From: Gemmatimonadota bacterium
GTDB lineage: Bacteria > Gemmatimonadota > Gemmatimonadetes > Longimicrobiales > Gaopeijiaceae
DNA: 64,000 nucleotides
Assembly: GCA_030428885.1 (NCBI GenBank)
Contig: JAUIEJ010000002.1
Span: 498,501-562,500, forward strand
Reading direction: 5' to 3'
Part shown: positions 52,758 through 61,411 of the stretch, in pieces
Layout: every line of letters starts with the position of its first letter
How positions within the stretch are numbered: the stretch's first letter is position 1
The notes under the pieces: model-generated
The model's input: the letters and a program-made list of their open reading frames with translations, nothing else
Told to the model about the DNA's origin: nothing
The model's database searches: none
Made by a program: the position numbers and the translations under genes

Positions 52758-55406
52758 CTAGTCGTCCCTCAGGCAGAGAATCGGCTCCACCCGGGCCGCC
52801 CTCCCCGCCGGCAGGAGACAGGCCGCCGTGGCGGTGGCCAGGAGGACCGCCACCACGGCGGCCAGCACCCGGGGGTCGCTCACCCGGGTCTCGAAGAGCA
52901 GCGGCTCCAGCCACCGTCCCGCGGCCAGGGTCAGGCCCACCCCCAGGGCGATGCCCAGGCCGGCGGCCCCCAACCCCTGGGTGAGGATGAGTCGGCGGAT
53001 CCCGGCGCCCGACGCCCCCAGGGCGATCCGGACCCCCATCTCCCGTCGGCGGCGCTCCACCAGATACGAGAGCACGCCGTACACGCCCAGAATCGACACG
53101 AGGAGCGCCACCGTGGCCGCGAGCCCCAGCACCCAGGCGCCCATGCGCCAGGGCCTCACCTGGGGATCCAGCACCCGCTCCAGCACCGTGGCTTCGACGT
53201 AGGCCACCCGGGGATCCAGGTCGTCGAGTCGTCGACGGAGGTCTCCCGTCGCCGCGGCCCCATCGGTGGAGACCCGGACCACCAGCGCCATGCCCCCGAA
53301 CCGCCCCGCGGGGGTCAGGGGCACGTAGTACTGCATGGAGGGGGGCTCCCGGTACCCGGTGCGGTGCACGTCCTCGGCGATCCCCACCACCCGGGAGCAG
53401 GGGTCGTTCATGGAGCCCACGTGGAGACAGGCCCCCAACGCCTCGGCCGACGGCCACAGAGTGCGGGCCATGGCCTCGCTCACCACCACCACCGAAGCCC
53501 CGGCCTCCACCTCGTCGGGGGTGAAGTCCCGCCCCCGGACGAGGGCGGTGCCGGTGGCGTCGAAGTAGCCGGGACTCACGGCACTGAGCCAGGGGCCGCC
53601 CCCCGGGAGTTCGGGAATGGAATCCCGTCCGGGCACGGCCACCGAGAGTCCGAAGTTGTAGACGAAGGGCAGACCCAGGCTGACGGCCACTCCGTCCACC
53701 CCCGGCGCCCCTCGAAGGGCGTCCGCAGCGCGATCGTAGAGGGCGTGCTCCTCGGGCGACGGCGAGGGAATGGCCCCGGGCTCGGCCTCCCGCAGGGTGA
53801 GGGCGACCACCCGATGGGCGTCGACGCCCAGATCCGTCACCCGAATCGTGCGGAAGCTCTCCAGGAACAACCCGGCGCCCAGGAGGAGCGCCGCCGACAG
53901 GGTGATCTGGGCCGTGGCCAGGGCGAGCTGCAGACCCCCCCGGGCGCCGGCGGCCCCCCGCCCCCCCGAGCGCAGGGCACGGGCCAGATCGGTCCGGCCC
54001 GCCCGGGCCAGGGGCACGAGGCTCACCAGGACGGCGGTGGCGAGGGCGGCGCCGCCCGTGGCCGCCACCACGGTCCAGGGCAGAGGCGTCGTGGACCAGG
54101 CGACCCCGGGCAGGAGCACCTGCCGGAGCAAGGCCCCCGCGCCCCAGGCCACCGGAAGGGCGGCCACGCCGGCCGCCACCGACAGGACCAGGTTTTCGGT
54201 GAAGAGCACCCGGGCGAGCCGCCGCCGGCCGATGCCCAGAGCCAGGCGCACCGCCACCTCCCGGCGGCGGCGGGAGAGCCGGGCCAGAAGGAGGTTCACC
54301 ACGTTGGCCACGGCGATGAGGAGCACCAGCCCCGAGACCCCCAGGAGCAGGGCCGCCACCGCCACTTCCGGCGGCCGGCCGCCGTCGTCTCCCGCCCCCA
54401 CGGGCGCCAGGGTCACCGACCCGTCCAGCGCCCACTGGAAGAACCGACCCGGATCGGTGCGGCGGTGGGCCGCTTCGGCCGCGGCCACCACCCGCTCCCG
54501 GGCCGCCGGGTCGGCGTCGGCGAGGCGGGCCGCCACGTACCAGTTCCGGCTGTCGGTGGAGAGGGGATCCAGGAGCACCCACACGTCGACCCCGTCGAGG
54601 TGGGGCCCGGAGAAGCCCTCCGGCGCCACGCCCAGCACGGTATGGCCCGCACCGTCGAGATCGAGGCGCCGGCCCACGGCGTCGGCGGCCGACCCGAACC
54701 GGGCCCGGGCGAACGACGCCGACACCACGGCCCCGGATTCCGCCCCGTCGTCGGGCCCGAACCACCGTCCCCGGAGGGGCTGGGCACCCAGCAGGGGGAA
54801 GTAGCGGCGGTCGACCACGGCCAGACGGGCCGGGCGCACCTCGGTGCCGACGCCGGCAAGGCGTTCCTCGAAGCGGTACCGGGTCAGGTCGTCGAAGGCG
54901 CCGGTGCCCGCCACGGCCTCGGAGGTGGCCCACGGGATCCACGGACTCGAGCGGGCCGGCACTCCTTCACCGCCGGGGAAGTGGAGCAGCACCCGGACGA
55001 GTTCGTCCGGCGCCGTGACGTGGGCCGGCCCCCGGAGGAAGAGGCGATCCGCCACCCCGTACAGGGCGGCATTGGCACCGATGCCCAGGGCCAGCGTGAG
55101 GACCACGAACCCGGTGACCCGACCATCCCGCGCCAGCGACCGCACCGCCTGGCGAACGTCCAGCAGCCATCCCCCCATGCCCCACCTCCCCTCACCGTTC
55201 GTGGACGCGGCCGGCGCCCGTCGCCGTCGCCGCATGCGCAGCACGAATTCCACCGTGTCTCGTCGGAGCAGCCGACCCCACCACCACGTCCGTGCCCCGA
55301 CCTTCCCCGCCCCGCGCGCCTCGTCGTCCAGGGCCTCCAGGAATTCCCGGCTCCAGTCGTCGTCGGGGAGGAGTCTCTCCAGAAGGCGGCGGGGCCAGGG
55401 CCTCAT
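52758..55406 (-). CDS. ADOP-type ABC permease with N-terminal prefix domain
   Basis: About 882 residues. N-terminal prefix domain of about 70 residues (LLERLLPDDDWSREFLEALDDEA), then TM1 (VTGFVVLTLALGIGANAALYG), MacB-like core, FtsX domain (about 340-475), second core and a second FtsX domain ending before RVEPILCLRDD; VERRRREMGVRIALGASG marks it. Same family as the proteins at 23714 and 28019. It overlaps the PadR gene stop (ATGA). Its 3' end abuts the repeat block at 52458-52757. Confidence 0.9.
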   Translation of the reverse strand: MRPWPRRLLERLLPDDDWSREFLEALDDEARGAGKVGARTWWWGRLLRRDTVEFVLRMRRRRRAPAASTNGEGRWGMGGWLLDVRQAVRSLARDGRVTGFVVLTLALGIGANAALYGVADRLFLRGPAHVTAPDELVRVLLHFPGGEGVPARSSPWIPWATSEAVAGTGAFDDLTRYRFEERLAGVGTEVRPARLAVVDRRYFPLLGAQPLRGRWFGPDDGAESGAVVSASFARARFGSAADAVGRRLDLDGAGHTVLGVAPEGFSGPHLDGVDVWVLLDPLSTDSRNWYVAARLADADPAARERVVAAAEAAHRRTDPGRFFQWALDGSVTLAPVGAGDDGGRPPEVAVAALLLGVSGLVLLIAVANVVNLLLARLSRRRREVAVRLALGIGRRRLARVLFTENLVLSVAAGVAALPVAWGAGALLRQVLLPGVAWSTTPLPWTVVAATGGAALATAVLVSLVPLARAGRTDLARALRSGGRGAAGARGGLQLALATAQITLSAALLLGAGLFLESFRTIRVTDLGVDAHRVVALTLREAEPGAIPSPSPEEHALYDRAADALRGAPGVDGVAVSLGLPFVYNFGLSVAVPGRDSIPELPGGGPWLSAVSPGYFDATGTALVRGRDFTPDEVEAGASVVVVSEAMARTLWPSAEALGACLHVGSMNDPCSRVVGIAEDVHRTGYREPPSMQYYVPLTPAGRFGGMALVVRVSTDGAAATGDLRRRLDDLDPRVAYVEATVLERVLDPQVRPWRMGAWVLGLAATVALLVSILGVYGVLSYLVERRRREMGVRIALGASGAGIRRLILTQGLGAAGLGIALGVGLTLAAGRWLEPLLFETRVSDPRVLAAVVAVLLATATAACLLPAGRAARVEPILCLRDD

Positions 55407-55708
55407 GCGGGGCCGATGCCCTCCCACATGCGCTCGTTGGCCGACCGGGTGGCCCGGAGTTCGGCCCACCCGGCTTCGGTGAGTTCGAAGATGCGCACGG
55501 CCCGCCCGCCCCGATCCGGCGTCTCTCCGCGCCGGGAGCGCAGCAGGCCCCGGTCTTCCAGGCGGGTCAGGGTGACGAACGCCGTGCTCACGGCCACCTC
55601 CCGGCCCGCCACGTCGGCGAGCTCGGCCCGCACGTCGCGGGCCACGGCCCGGGGCCCGAGACGGGCCACGGCCAGGAGGGTCAGGTACTGGAGGTCACCG
55701 ACGGACAT
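55403..55708 (-). CDS. PadR-family transcriptional regulator (permease-linked)
   Basis: 101 residues. It starts with LQYLTLLAVARLGPRAVARDVRAEL and has the winged-helix part VSTAFVTLTRLEDRGLLRSRRGETP and RAVRIFELTEAGWAEL. Shorter than the other PadR in the window and without the long C-terminal helix. It is coupled to the permease by ATGA. An operator-like palindrome lies in its promoter, so autorepression is likely. Confidence 0.88.
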   Translation of the reverse strand: MSVGDLQYLTLLAVARLGPRAVARDVRAELADVAGREVAVSTAFVTLTRLEDRGLLRSRRGETPDRGGRAVRIFELTEAGWAELRATRSANERMWEGIGPA

Positions 55709-55714
55709 GCACCG

Positions 55715-55743
55715 AAAATGACATCGTCACTTTCGCTGTGCAA
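55715..55743 (-). promoter_or_regulatory. PadR operator and promoter, probably leaderless
   Basis: The minus strand shows TTGCAC (55743-55738), 17 bases, then CATTTT (55720-55715), ending 6 bases before the ATG at 55708. In the spacer and -10 box lies AAAGTGAC-GAT-GTCATTTT (complement of 55715-55733), an inverted repeat. A regulator bound there would occlude the promoter. The short distance to ATG suggests a leaderless mRNA. Confidence 0.6.
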
Positions 55744-55763
55744 GGGACTCCGCTTCGAGGCGG

Positions 55764-56000
55764 TCAGCGGTCCAGATCGGAATCCGGGAGCTCGGAATCG
55801 GTGTCCCCCGAGGCGCCGTCGTGGGGGCCGGGGATGAACCGGAGGAAGAACCCCACGGCAAGAATGGCGATGGCCACGTTCACCATCCAGGCGCGTTCCA
55901 TGGCCATGCCCGCCAGGGCCAGCACCGCGCCCACCCCCATCAGCCGGACCCGCCACTCCAGGTGCCGCACGGGCCGGCCGGGGTCCCGATCGACCTTCAC
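55764..56000 (-). CDS. Small two-TM membrane protein of unknown function
   Basis: 78 residues from the GTG at 56000, which overlaps the hydratase stop (GTGA). Two membrane segments (LMGVGAVLALAGMAM and WMVNVAIAILAVGFFLRFIPG) and an acidic C-terminus (SELPDSDLDR). It closes the acyl-CoA operon. I know of no function. Confidence 0.7.
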   Translation of the reverse strand: MKVDRDPGRPVRHLEWRVRLMGVGAVLALAGMAMERAWMVNVAIAILAVGFFLRFIPGPHDGASGDTDSELPDSDLDR

Positions 56001-56776
56001 GACGGGGGCCGGTCGTTCACCCGCTCCAGGAAGGCCCGCACCCCGGCCCGACATGCCTCGGTGAGGCGGGCCAGAGCGTTGACCTCGGCCCCCCGGCGGA
56101 TGCCGTCGTCCACCGACAGGCCGTCCACGCCGTAGAAGAGCCGCTTGGTGAGCTCCAGCCCCGAGGGGGGGAGGGCCGCCAGCTCGGCCAGATAGGCGGC
56201 CACGGCCCCGTCGAACTCGTCGGCGCCGAACACCCGGTTCACGAGACCGAGGTCCCGGGCCTCGGAGGCGTCGATGCGCCGCCCCCGGGCCACCAGCTCG
56301 AAGGCCCGGGCCTCGCCCACCTTCCGGCGCAGGATCGACAGGACCATGGCGGGTACGAAGCCCAGGTGCACCTCGGGGTAGCCGAAGCGGGCGTCGTCCC
56401 GGGCCAGGACCAGGTCGCAGGCCGTGGCCAGGCCGCAGCCCCCGGCCAGGGCCTTGCCGTGGACGGCCGCCACCACGGGACGGGGGTGTCGCCGCAGGGC
56501 ACTCAGAACGTCGCCCAGTCGCTGGGCGTCGGCCATGCTCTCCACGGGCCCCGACGACGCCATGGCCTCGAGTTCGGCCAGGTCGGCCCCGGAGCAGAAA
56601 TCGGGCCCCGAGCCCCGGAGGCAGACCACCCGCACGTCGGGATCGCCGGCGGTCTCCGCCAGGGCGTCGGCCAGGGCGGCCACGAGAGCGCCGTTCAGGG
56701 CGTTGCGTTTGTCCGGACGGTTCAGCTCCAGGATCGCGACCCCGTCCTGCCGCTCCACCCGCAGTACCTCACTCAT
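55997..56776 (-). CDS. Crotonase-family hydratase, LiuC/AtuE-like
   Basis: About 259 residues. It has FCSGADLAELEAM, ALAGGCGLATACDLVLARDDARFGYPEVHLGFVPAMV. The first catalytic glutamate of hydratases (GGCELA in ordinary crotonases) is Gly here, and the segment is of the AGGCGL kind seen in methylglutaconyl-CoA hydratase LiuC and isohexenylglutaconyl-CoA hydratase AtuE. With AtuA and a carboxyltransferase next door that is the best reading. Start at 56776, overlapping the upstream stop (ATGA). Confidence 0.88.
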   Translation of the reverse strand: MSEVLRVERQDGVAILELNRPDKRNALNGALVAALADALAETAGDPDVRVVCLRGSGPDFCSGADLAELEAMASSGPVESMADAQRLGDVLSALRRHPRPVVAAVHGKALAGGCGLATACDLVLARDDARFGYPEVHLGFVPAMVLSILRRKVGEARAFELVARGRRIDASEARDLGLVNRVFGADEFDGAVAAYLAELAALPPSGLELTKRLFYGVDGLSVDDGIRRGAEVNALARLTEACRAGVRAFLERVNDRPPS

Positions 56777-57165
56777 GGCGACCCGTACCGGTCCGGCGTC
56801 CATCCGGCGGGCACCCGGCCTCGCCCACGAACGGCGGCCGCCACCTCGTCGGGTACGTCGATCTCCATGCGCAGGAGGGCGGTGCTGAACACCTTGCCCT
56901 GGGCGTCGTTCATGAGGGAGCGGGTGCCTCCTCCCCCCAGCGCCCCGTGGAGGAGGAAGTTGAGGGCGTGGAGGTTGGGCAACTCGAACCGCTCCACCGG
57001 GCCGTGGACCAGACCGGTGAAGTGGGCCTTCACCGCCTCGACGGTGACGGCCTCCACCAGGAGGGGGTAGTGGGCCGGATCGTAGGCGATGAGGCCCACG
57101 TTGGCCGTGTCGCCCTTGTCGCCGGAGCGGGCGTGGGCCAGGTGCACCAGGGGAACCCGGGTCAT
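56773..57165 (-). CDS. AtuA C-terminal-like small protein
   Basis: About 130 residues. It starts MTRVPLVHLAHARSGDKGDTANVGLIA and has LHGALGGGGTRSLMNDAQGK, typical of the ferredoxin-fold domain that is the C-terminal half of some AtuA proteins and a separate gene in others. A GGAGGTG box 6 bases before the ATG fixes the start. It lies 1 base after the AtuA stop. The two together probably form one enzyme; the reaction is not known. Confidence 0.85.
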   Translation of the reverse strand: MTRVPLVHLAHARSGDKGDTANVGLIAYDPAHYPLLVEAVTVEAVKAHFTGLVHGPVERFELPNLHALNFLLHGALGGGGTRSLMNDAQGKVFSTALLRMEIDVPDEVAAAVRGRGRVPAGWTPDRYGSP

Positions 57166-57166
57166 C

Positions 57167-58540
57167 TCACACCTCCACCACGTCGACGGCCAGTCCCGGC
57201 TCCACCGCTTCCCGGCGGATGAGGGCGGGCCAGTAGGCCATGATCTCCTGGACCCGGGGCCGCCCACCGGCGAACCCCGTGACCGACGGGGGTCCCGTGA
57301 GGATCAGGGGAGCGAGCTCCCGGGTGAATCGCTCCACGGCGGACCGATCGGGCCCGCGCACGCCGATGCGGAGCTGCACCTCCGGGAGGTCGGCCGGCGG
57401 CTCCCCGGCCAGGGGACCGTGGGTGGAGTCCCACCCCACCAACTCGGTGCGGACCTCGTCGAAGACCAGTCCCAGTCGATCCATGCGCTCCCGGAGCACC
57501 CGGTCGGCGGCCCGGGCCTTGGCCACGGCGTCGGGCCAGGCGTAGGTGAGGGTGCCCGTGGCCTTCCACCCGTCGGAGTAGGCGATGGAGGCCTTGAGGA
57601 ACGGCGTCCGCGGCCCGCCCTTCACCCCGGTGACCTTCACCCGATCGGGCCCGTCGTCGTCCAGGCGGATCGTGGTGAAGTCGGCCACCACGTCGGGCGT
57701 GATGTAGGTGGAGGGGTCGCCCATCTCGTAGACGATCTGCTCGGTCACGGTCCGCCGGGTGACCCGCCCCCCGGTGCCCGGATGTTTGGTCACCACGAAG
57801 GAGCCGTCGGGACGGGCCTCGACGATGGGAAAGCCCACCGTGGCCATGTCGGGCAGGGTCCACCAGTCGGCGAGGCAGTTGCCCCCCGTGCTCTGGGCCC
57901 CGCACTCGTTGATGTGGCCCGCCACCACGCCGGCGGCCAGCCGGTCGTGGTCGTCGGGGCTCCAGCCGAAGGCGTGCATCATGGGCCCGTACGTCAGGGC
58001 CGTGTCGGTGGAGCGGCCCGTGACGATGACGTGGGCGCCCCGCTCCAGCGCCTCCACGATGGGGGCCGCCCCGATGTACACGTTGGCGCTCTGGACCCGG
58101 TCCAGGATGGAGGTCAGGGGCTCGCCCGTCTCCATGTTCTCCAGGGCGTGGCCGGCGGCGATGAGCTCGGGGAGCCGCTCCAGGATGTCGTCGCCCTCCA
58201 CGCGGCCGATGCGCACCCGGCCGGCCACCCCCGCCTCCCGTCCGGCCTCCACCAGCGCCTCGGCGCACCCCCGGGGATTCACGCCCCCGGCGTTGGTCAC
58301 CACCCGGATGCCCCGCTCCGCCACTGCCGGGAAGATGCGGGACATGAGGGGCACGAAGTCCCGTGCGTATCCCGCCCCGGGATCCCGGGCCCGCTGCTTC
58401 TGCATGATGGACATGGTCACTTCGGCCAGGTAGTCCAGCATGAGGACGTCGATGGGTCCGCCCTCCACCTGGCGCACCGGGGCGTCGAGGTCGTCGCCCC
58501 AGAAGCCCTGGCCACTGGCGATCCGCAGCAGGTCACGCAT
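57167..58540 (-). CDS. atuA: AtuA family protein (DUF1446), acyclic terpene/acyl-CoA catabolism
   Basis: 457 residues. The core includes [53 protein letters not shown] and [14 protein letters not shown], diagnostic of the AtuA/DUF1446 family. It is needed for citronellol/geranyl-CoA degradation in Pseudomonas, but the family occurs in many other acyl-CoA operons, so terpene use is not proven. AGGAG lies 9 bases before the ATG at 58540, inside the last codons of the carboxyltransferase gene (8-base overlap). Confidence 0.9.
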   Translation of the reverse strand: MRDLLRIASGQGFWGDDLDAPVRQVEGGPIDVLMLDYLAEVTMSIMQKQRARDPGAGYARDFVPLMSRIFPAVAERGIRVVTNAGGVNPRGCAEALVEAGREAGVAGRVRIGRVEGDDILERLPELIAAGHALENMETGEPLTSILDRVQSANVYIGAAPIVEALERGAHVIVTGRSTDTALTYGPMMHAFGWSPDDHDRLAAGVVAGHINECGAQSTGGNCLADWWTLPDMATVGFPIVEARPDGSFVVTKHPGTGGRVTRRTVTEQIVYEMGDPSTYITPDVVADFTTIRLDDDGPDRVKVTGVKGGPRTPFLKASIAYSDGWKATGTLTYAWPDAVAKARAADRVLRERMDRLGLVFDEVRTELVGWDSTHGPLAGEPPADLPEVQLRIGVRGPDRSAVERFTRELAPLILTGPPSVTGFAGGRPRVQEIMAYWPALIRREAVEPGLAVDVVEV

Positions 58541-60167
58541 CGTCCGACGCTCCTTCGTCGAAGGCACCGAGATGGAAGGCCCCGAGGTGGGGTCCCGGGT
58601 TGTGCAGCGCCGCCCGCAGCAGGAGCGACAGCGCCGGGCGGAGTTCGTCGGGGGTCACCACCTCGTCGACGAACCCCCGGGCCGCGGCGAAGCGGGCGTC
58701 GAGCTGCCGCTCGTACTCGGCCCGGACCTCGTCCATCCGGGTGGTGAGGTCCTCGTCGGGGACCTTGCCCTCGGCCTTGAGCTTGTCGATCTGCCCGCTG
58801 AAGAGGGCCATGACGGCGCTCTCGCCCTCCATGACGCCCATGCGCCCCGTGGGCAGGCTCAGGATGAAGTCGGGATCGAATCCCTGCCCGGCCATGGCGT
58901 AGTAGCCCGCACCCGACGCGTGATTCACCGTGAGCACCAGCTTGGGCACCGCCGCCGTGGCCATGGCCTCCACGAATTCGGCCCCGGCCCGGATGATGCC
59001 CGAATGTTCGGCCTCCGGGCCCACCATGAACCCGCTCACGTCCTGCACGAAGAGGAGCGGCGTGCGGTGGCGGTTCATGGTCTCGATGAAGTAAGCCACC
59101 TTGCGGGCGCTCTCCGTGTACACGATGCCCCCGAAGCGCGGCGGTCCGGGGCGCCGGTCCTTCACCATGGCGCGACGATTGGCGATGACGCCCACCGGTA
59201 CACCGTCCACGAACCCCGTGCCGCAGATCATCTCCGCCGCATGGTCGGGCTGGAACTCGTCGAGGCCCTCGCCGTCCAGGATCACGTCCAGGACCGCGTG
59301 CATGTCGTAGGGCTGCCGGTGGTCCTCGGGGAGGAGCGCGGCCAGGTCCGACGCCGGACGTCCGGGTTGGGTGCCGGCTCCCGCCGGGGGCGGGACCCGG
59401 TCCCGGGGCAGCTCGGAGACCAGGCGCCGGAGCTTTTCCAGGCAGGCGTCGTCGTCGGGCACCCGGAAGTGGGCCACCCCGCTCACCTCGGTGTGGACCC
59501 GGGCGCCCCCCAGCTCCTCGGCCTCCACGCTCTGCCCCGTGGCCCCCTTCACCAGGTTGGGCCCGCCCAGCCCCATGAACGACGTGCCCTCGACCATGAG
59601 GATCACGTCGCTGAGGGCCGGGAGATAGGCTCCGCCCGCGATGCACGGCCCCATGACGGCCGAGAGCTGGGGCACCCGGAGGTAGTGCCGCATGATGGAG
59701 TTGTAGTAGAAGATCCGCGCCGCGCCGTACTGCCCCGGGAAGACGCCCCCCTGGTAGGGCAGGTTCACCCCCGCCGAGTCCACCAGGTACACGATGGGGA
59801 TCCGGCAGCGCATGGCGATCTCCTGCGCCCGGAGGATCTTGGTGATGGTCTCGGGCCACCACGAGCCGGCCTTCACGGTGGCGTCGTTGGCCACCACCAC
59901 CACCTCCCGCCCCTCGATGCGCCCCACGCCCGTGACCACTCCCGCCGCCGGCGCCTGCCCGTCGTAGCGGTCGTGGGCCACCAGGAGTCCCACTTCCACG
60001 AAGGGCTCGTCGGCATCCAGAAGCCGCTCCACCCGCTCCCGGGCGGTGAGCTTGCCCTGGGCGTGCTGCCGGGCGATGCGCCGTGGGCCGCCGCCCTCCT
60101 TCAGGGTGGTGCGGAGGGACTCCAGATCGGCGACCAGGGCGTCGAGGCGTCGGGGACCGTCGGGCAT
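58533..60167 (-). CDS. Acyl-CoA carboxylase carboxyltransferase (beta) subunit
   Basis: About 544 residues, full length. It shows two crotonase-like carboxyltransferase halves: [56 protein letters not shown], then [15 protein letters not shown], and [18 protein letters not shown] with [20 protein letters not shown]. Resembles methylcrotonyl-CoA or geranyl-CoA carboxylase beta (LiuB/AtuC). No biotin carboxylase alpha subunit is in the window. The ATG shares one base with the preceding stop (TGATG). Confidence 0.92.
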   Translation of the reverse strand: MPDGPRRLDALVADLESLRTTLKEGGGPRRIARQHAQGKLTARERVERLLDADEPFVEVGLLVAHDRYDGQAPAAGVVTGVGRIEGREVVVVANDATVKAGSWWPETITKILRAQEIAMRCRIPIVYLVDSAGVNLPYQGGVFPGQYGAARIFYYNSIMRHYLRVPQLSAVMGPCIAGGAYLPALSDVILMVEGTSFMGLGGPNLVKGATGQSVEAEELGGARVHTEVSGVAHFRVPDDDACLEKLRRLVSELPRDRVPPPAGAGTQPGRPASDLAALLPEDHRQPYDMHAVLDVILDGEGLDEFQPDHAAEMICGTGFVDGVPVGVIANRRAMVKDRRPGPPRFGGIVYTESARKVAYFIETMNRHRTPLLFVQDVSGFMVGPEAEHSGIIRAGAEFVEAMATAAVPKLVLTVNHASGAGYYAMAGQGFDPDFILSLPTGRMGVMEGESAVMALFSGQIDKLKAEGKVPDEDLTTRMDEVRAEYERQLDARFAAARGFVDEVVTPDELRPALSLLLRAALHNPGPHLGAFHLGAFDEGASDDA

Positions 60168-60583
60168 CAGACCCGCTCGCCTCGCTGGGCGAACCACTCC
60201 CGGATGTACGCCACCGCCTCGGTGGTGGGGGTGCCGGGTCCGAAGAGCTTGCCGACGCCCTGCTGCTCCAGGGCCGCCACGTCCTCCTCGGGGATGATGC
60301 CGCCCCCGGTGAGGAGCACGTCGTCGGCTCCGGCCTCGGCCAGGAGCGCCCGGACCCGGGGGAAGAGGGTCATGTGGGCACCGGAGAGGATCGACATGGC
60401 CACCACGTCGACGTCTTCCTGCACCGCGGCGCTCACGATCATCTCGGGGGTCTGGTGCAGGCCGGTGTAGATCACCTCGAAGCCGGCGTCGCGGAAGGCG
60501 CTGGCGATCACCTTGGCGCCCCGGTCGTGGCCGTCCAGGCCGGGCTTGGCCACCAGTACGCGGATCTTGCGGTCGTCGGTCAT
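60167..60583 (-). CDS. Methylmalonyl-CoA mutase small (cobalamin-binding) subunit
   Basis: 138 residues: a stand-alone B12-binding domain with the DxHxxG motif in GLDGHDRG (His19 coordinates cobalt), then [28 protein letters not shown] and [14 protein letters not shown]. Cobalamin is held here for the large subunit, whose gene is separated by two others. A GGAG box 4 bases before the ATG supports the start. Acts in propionyl-CoA to succinyl-CoA conversion. Confidence 0.94.
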   Translation of the reverse strand: MTDDRKIRVLVAKPGLDGHDRGAKVIASAFRDAGFEVIYTGLHQTPEMIVSAAVQEDVDVVAMSILSGAHMTLFPRVRALLAEAGADDVLLTGGGIIPEEDVAALEQQGVGKLFGPGTPTTEAVAYIREWFAQRGERV

Positions 60584-60709
60584 GGAGCTCCACTCGGTGT
60601 GCGTTCCGGGCGGCTCCGGCGAGGTGGAGCCGCGGCGTGGGAAGGCTGGTGTACAGCCCTCGAAAGATAGGCTCGACGCCCGTTCCGGCGTACCCCGCGG
60701 GCCCGGCCC

Positions 60710-61411
60710 CTACGCGCCGTCGAGCCAGGCCGGGAGGGCCGCCACGTCGGCGATGCGGTCGACCCCCAGGGCCAGGCCGTCGTAGGCATCGAAGGGGTCC
60801 AGCAGTACGGGATGGAGTCCCGCTCCCCGGGACCCCAGCACGTCCACGGCGTAGAGATCGCCGACGTAGACGCACTCCTCGGGGGCCAGTCCCAAGCGCT
60901 CCACGGCGATCTGGAAGATCCGGGGGTCGGGCTTCTCCACCCCCACCCGATGGGAGTCCACCACGAACTCGAAGAGGGGGTCGAGCCCCACCGTGGTCAT
61001 GACGTCGGGCATGCGTCCGTCGGCGTTGGAGACCACCCCCAGGCGGTACCCGGCGTCCCGGAGTCGGGCCAGGGCGCCGGGCGTGGCGGGGTCGATCCGG
61101 GTCCACATGTGGTCGGCTTCGTGGGCCGCCAGCATGGCCCGTCCGGCCTCGGCCGCCCCCTGGGCGCGGATGCCCAGGCCGGTGAGGAGGGCCCGGAAAT
61201 AGCCGCGCCACGCGTCGGCCTCGGGAACGGGCGACGGTCCGGCCAGGGAGCGCACGAGGCGGAGCCGGGCGGCGCGCTCGGCGCCGTGGAACGCGTCGAG
61301 ATCGGTGGTGGCCCCGTAGGGCGCCAACACCTCCAGGGCCCGCCGGGGCTCCACGAAGACCAGGGTGTTGCCGGCGTCGAAGAGCACGGCCCGGGCGTCG
61401 GAGGGCCTCAC
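60710..61411 (-). CDS. HAD-superfamily hydrolase (phosphatase type)
   Basis: About 233 residues. Motif I is VLFDAGNTLV with the nucleophile Asp, motif II VVSNADGR, motif III VGVEKPDPRIF, motif IV VYVGDLYAVDV. Motif I has DAGNT instead of DxDGT, as in the HDHD3/haloacid dehalogenase-like subgroup. Starts at a GTG overlapping the histidine kinase stop (GTGA). Substrate unknown; it lies between the two subunits of a mutase and 126 bases upstream of the B12 subunit. Confidence 0.87.
   Translation of the reverse strand: MRPSDARAVLFDAGNTLVFVEPRRALEVLAPYGATTDLDAFHGAERAARLRLVRSLAGPSPVPEADAWRGYFRALLTGLGIRAQGAAEAGRAMLAAHEADHMWTRIDPATPGALARLRDAGYRLGVVSNADGRMPDVMTTVGLDPLFEFVVDSHRVGVEKPDPRIFQIAVERLGLAPEECVYVGDLYAVDVLGSRGAGLHPVLLDPFDAYDGLALGVDRIADVAALPAWLDGA

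Noticed and set aside
52570-52761. 63-residue plus-strand frame inside the repeat block
   Set aside because: Begins inside the palindromic repeats at a non-ATG codon and has no SD, no composition bias like neighbouring genes and no family resemblance.
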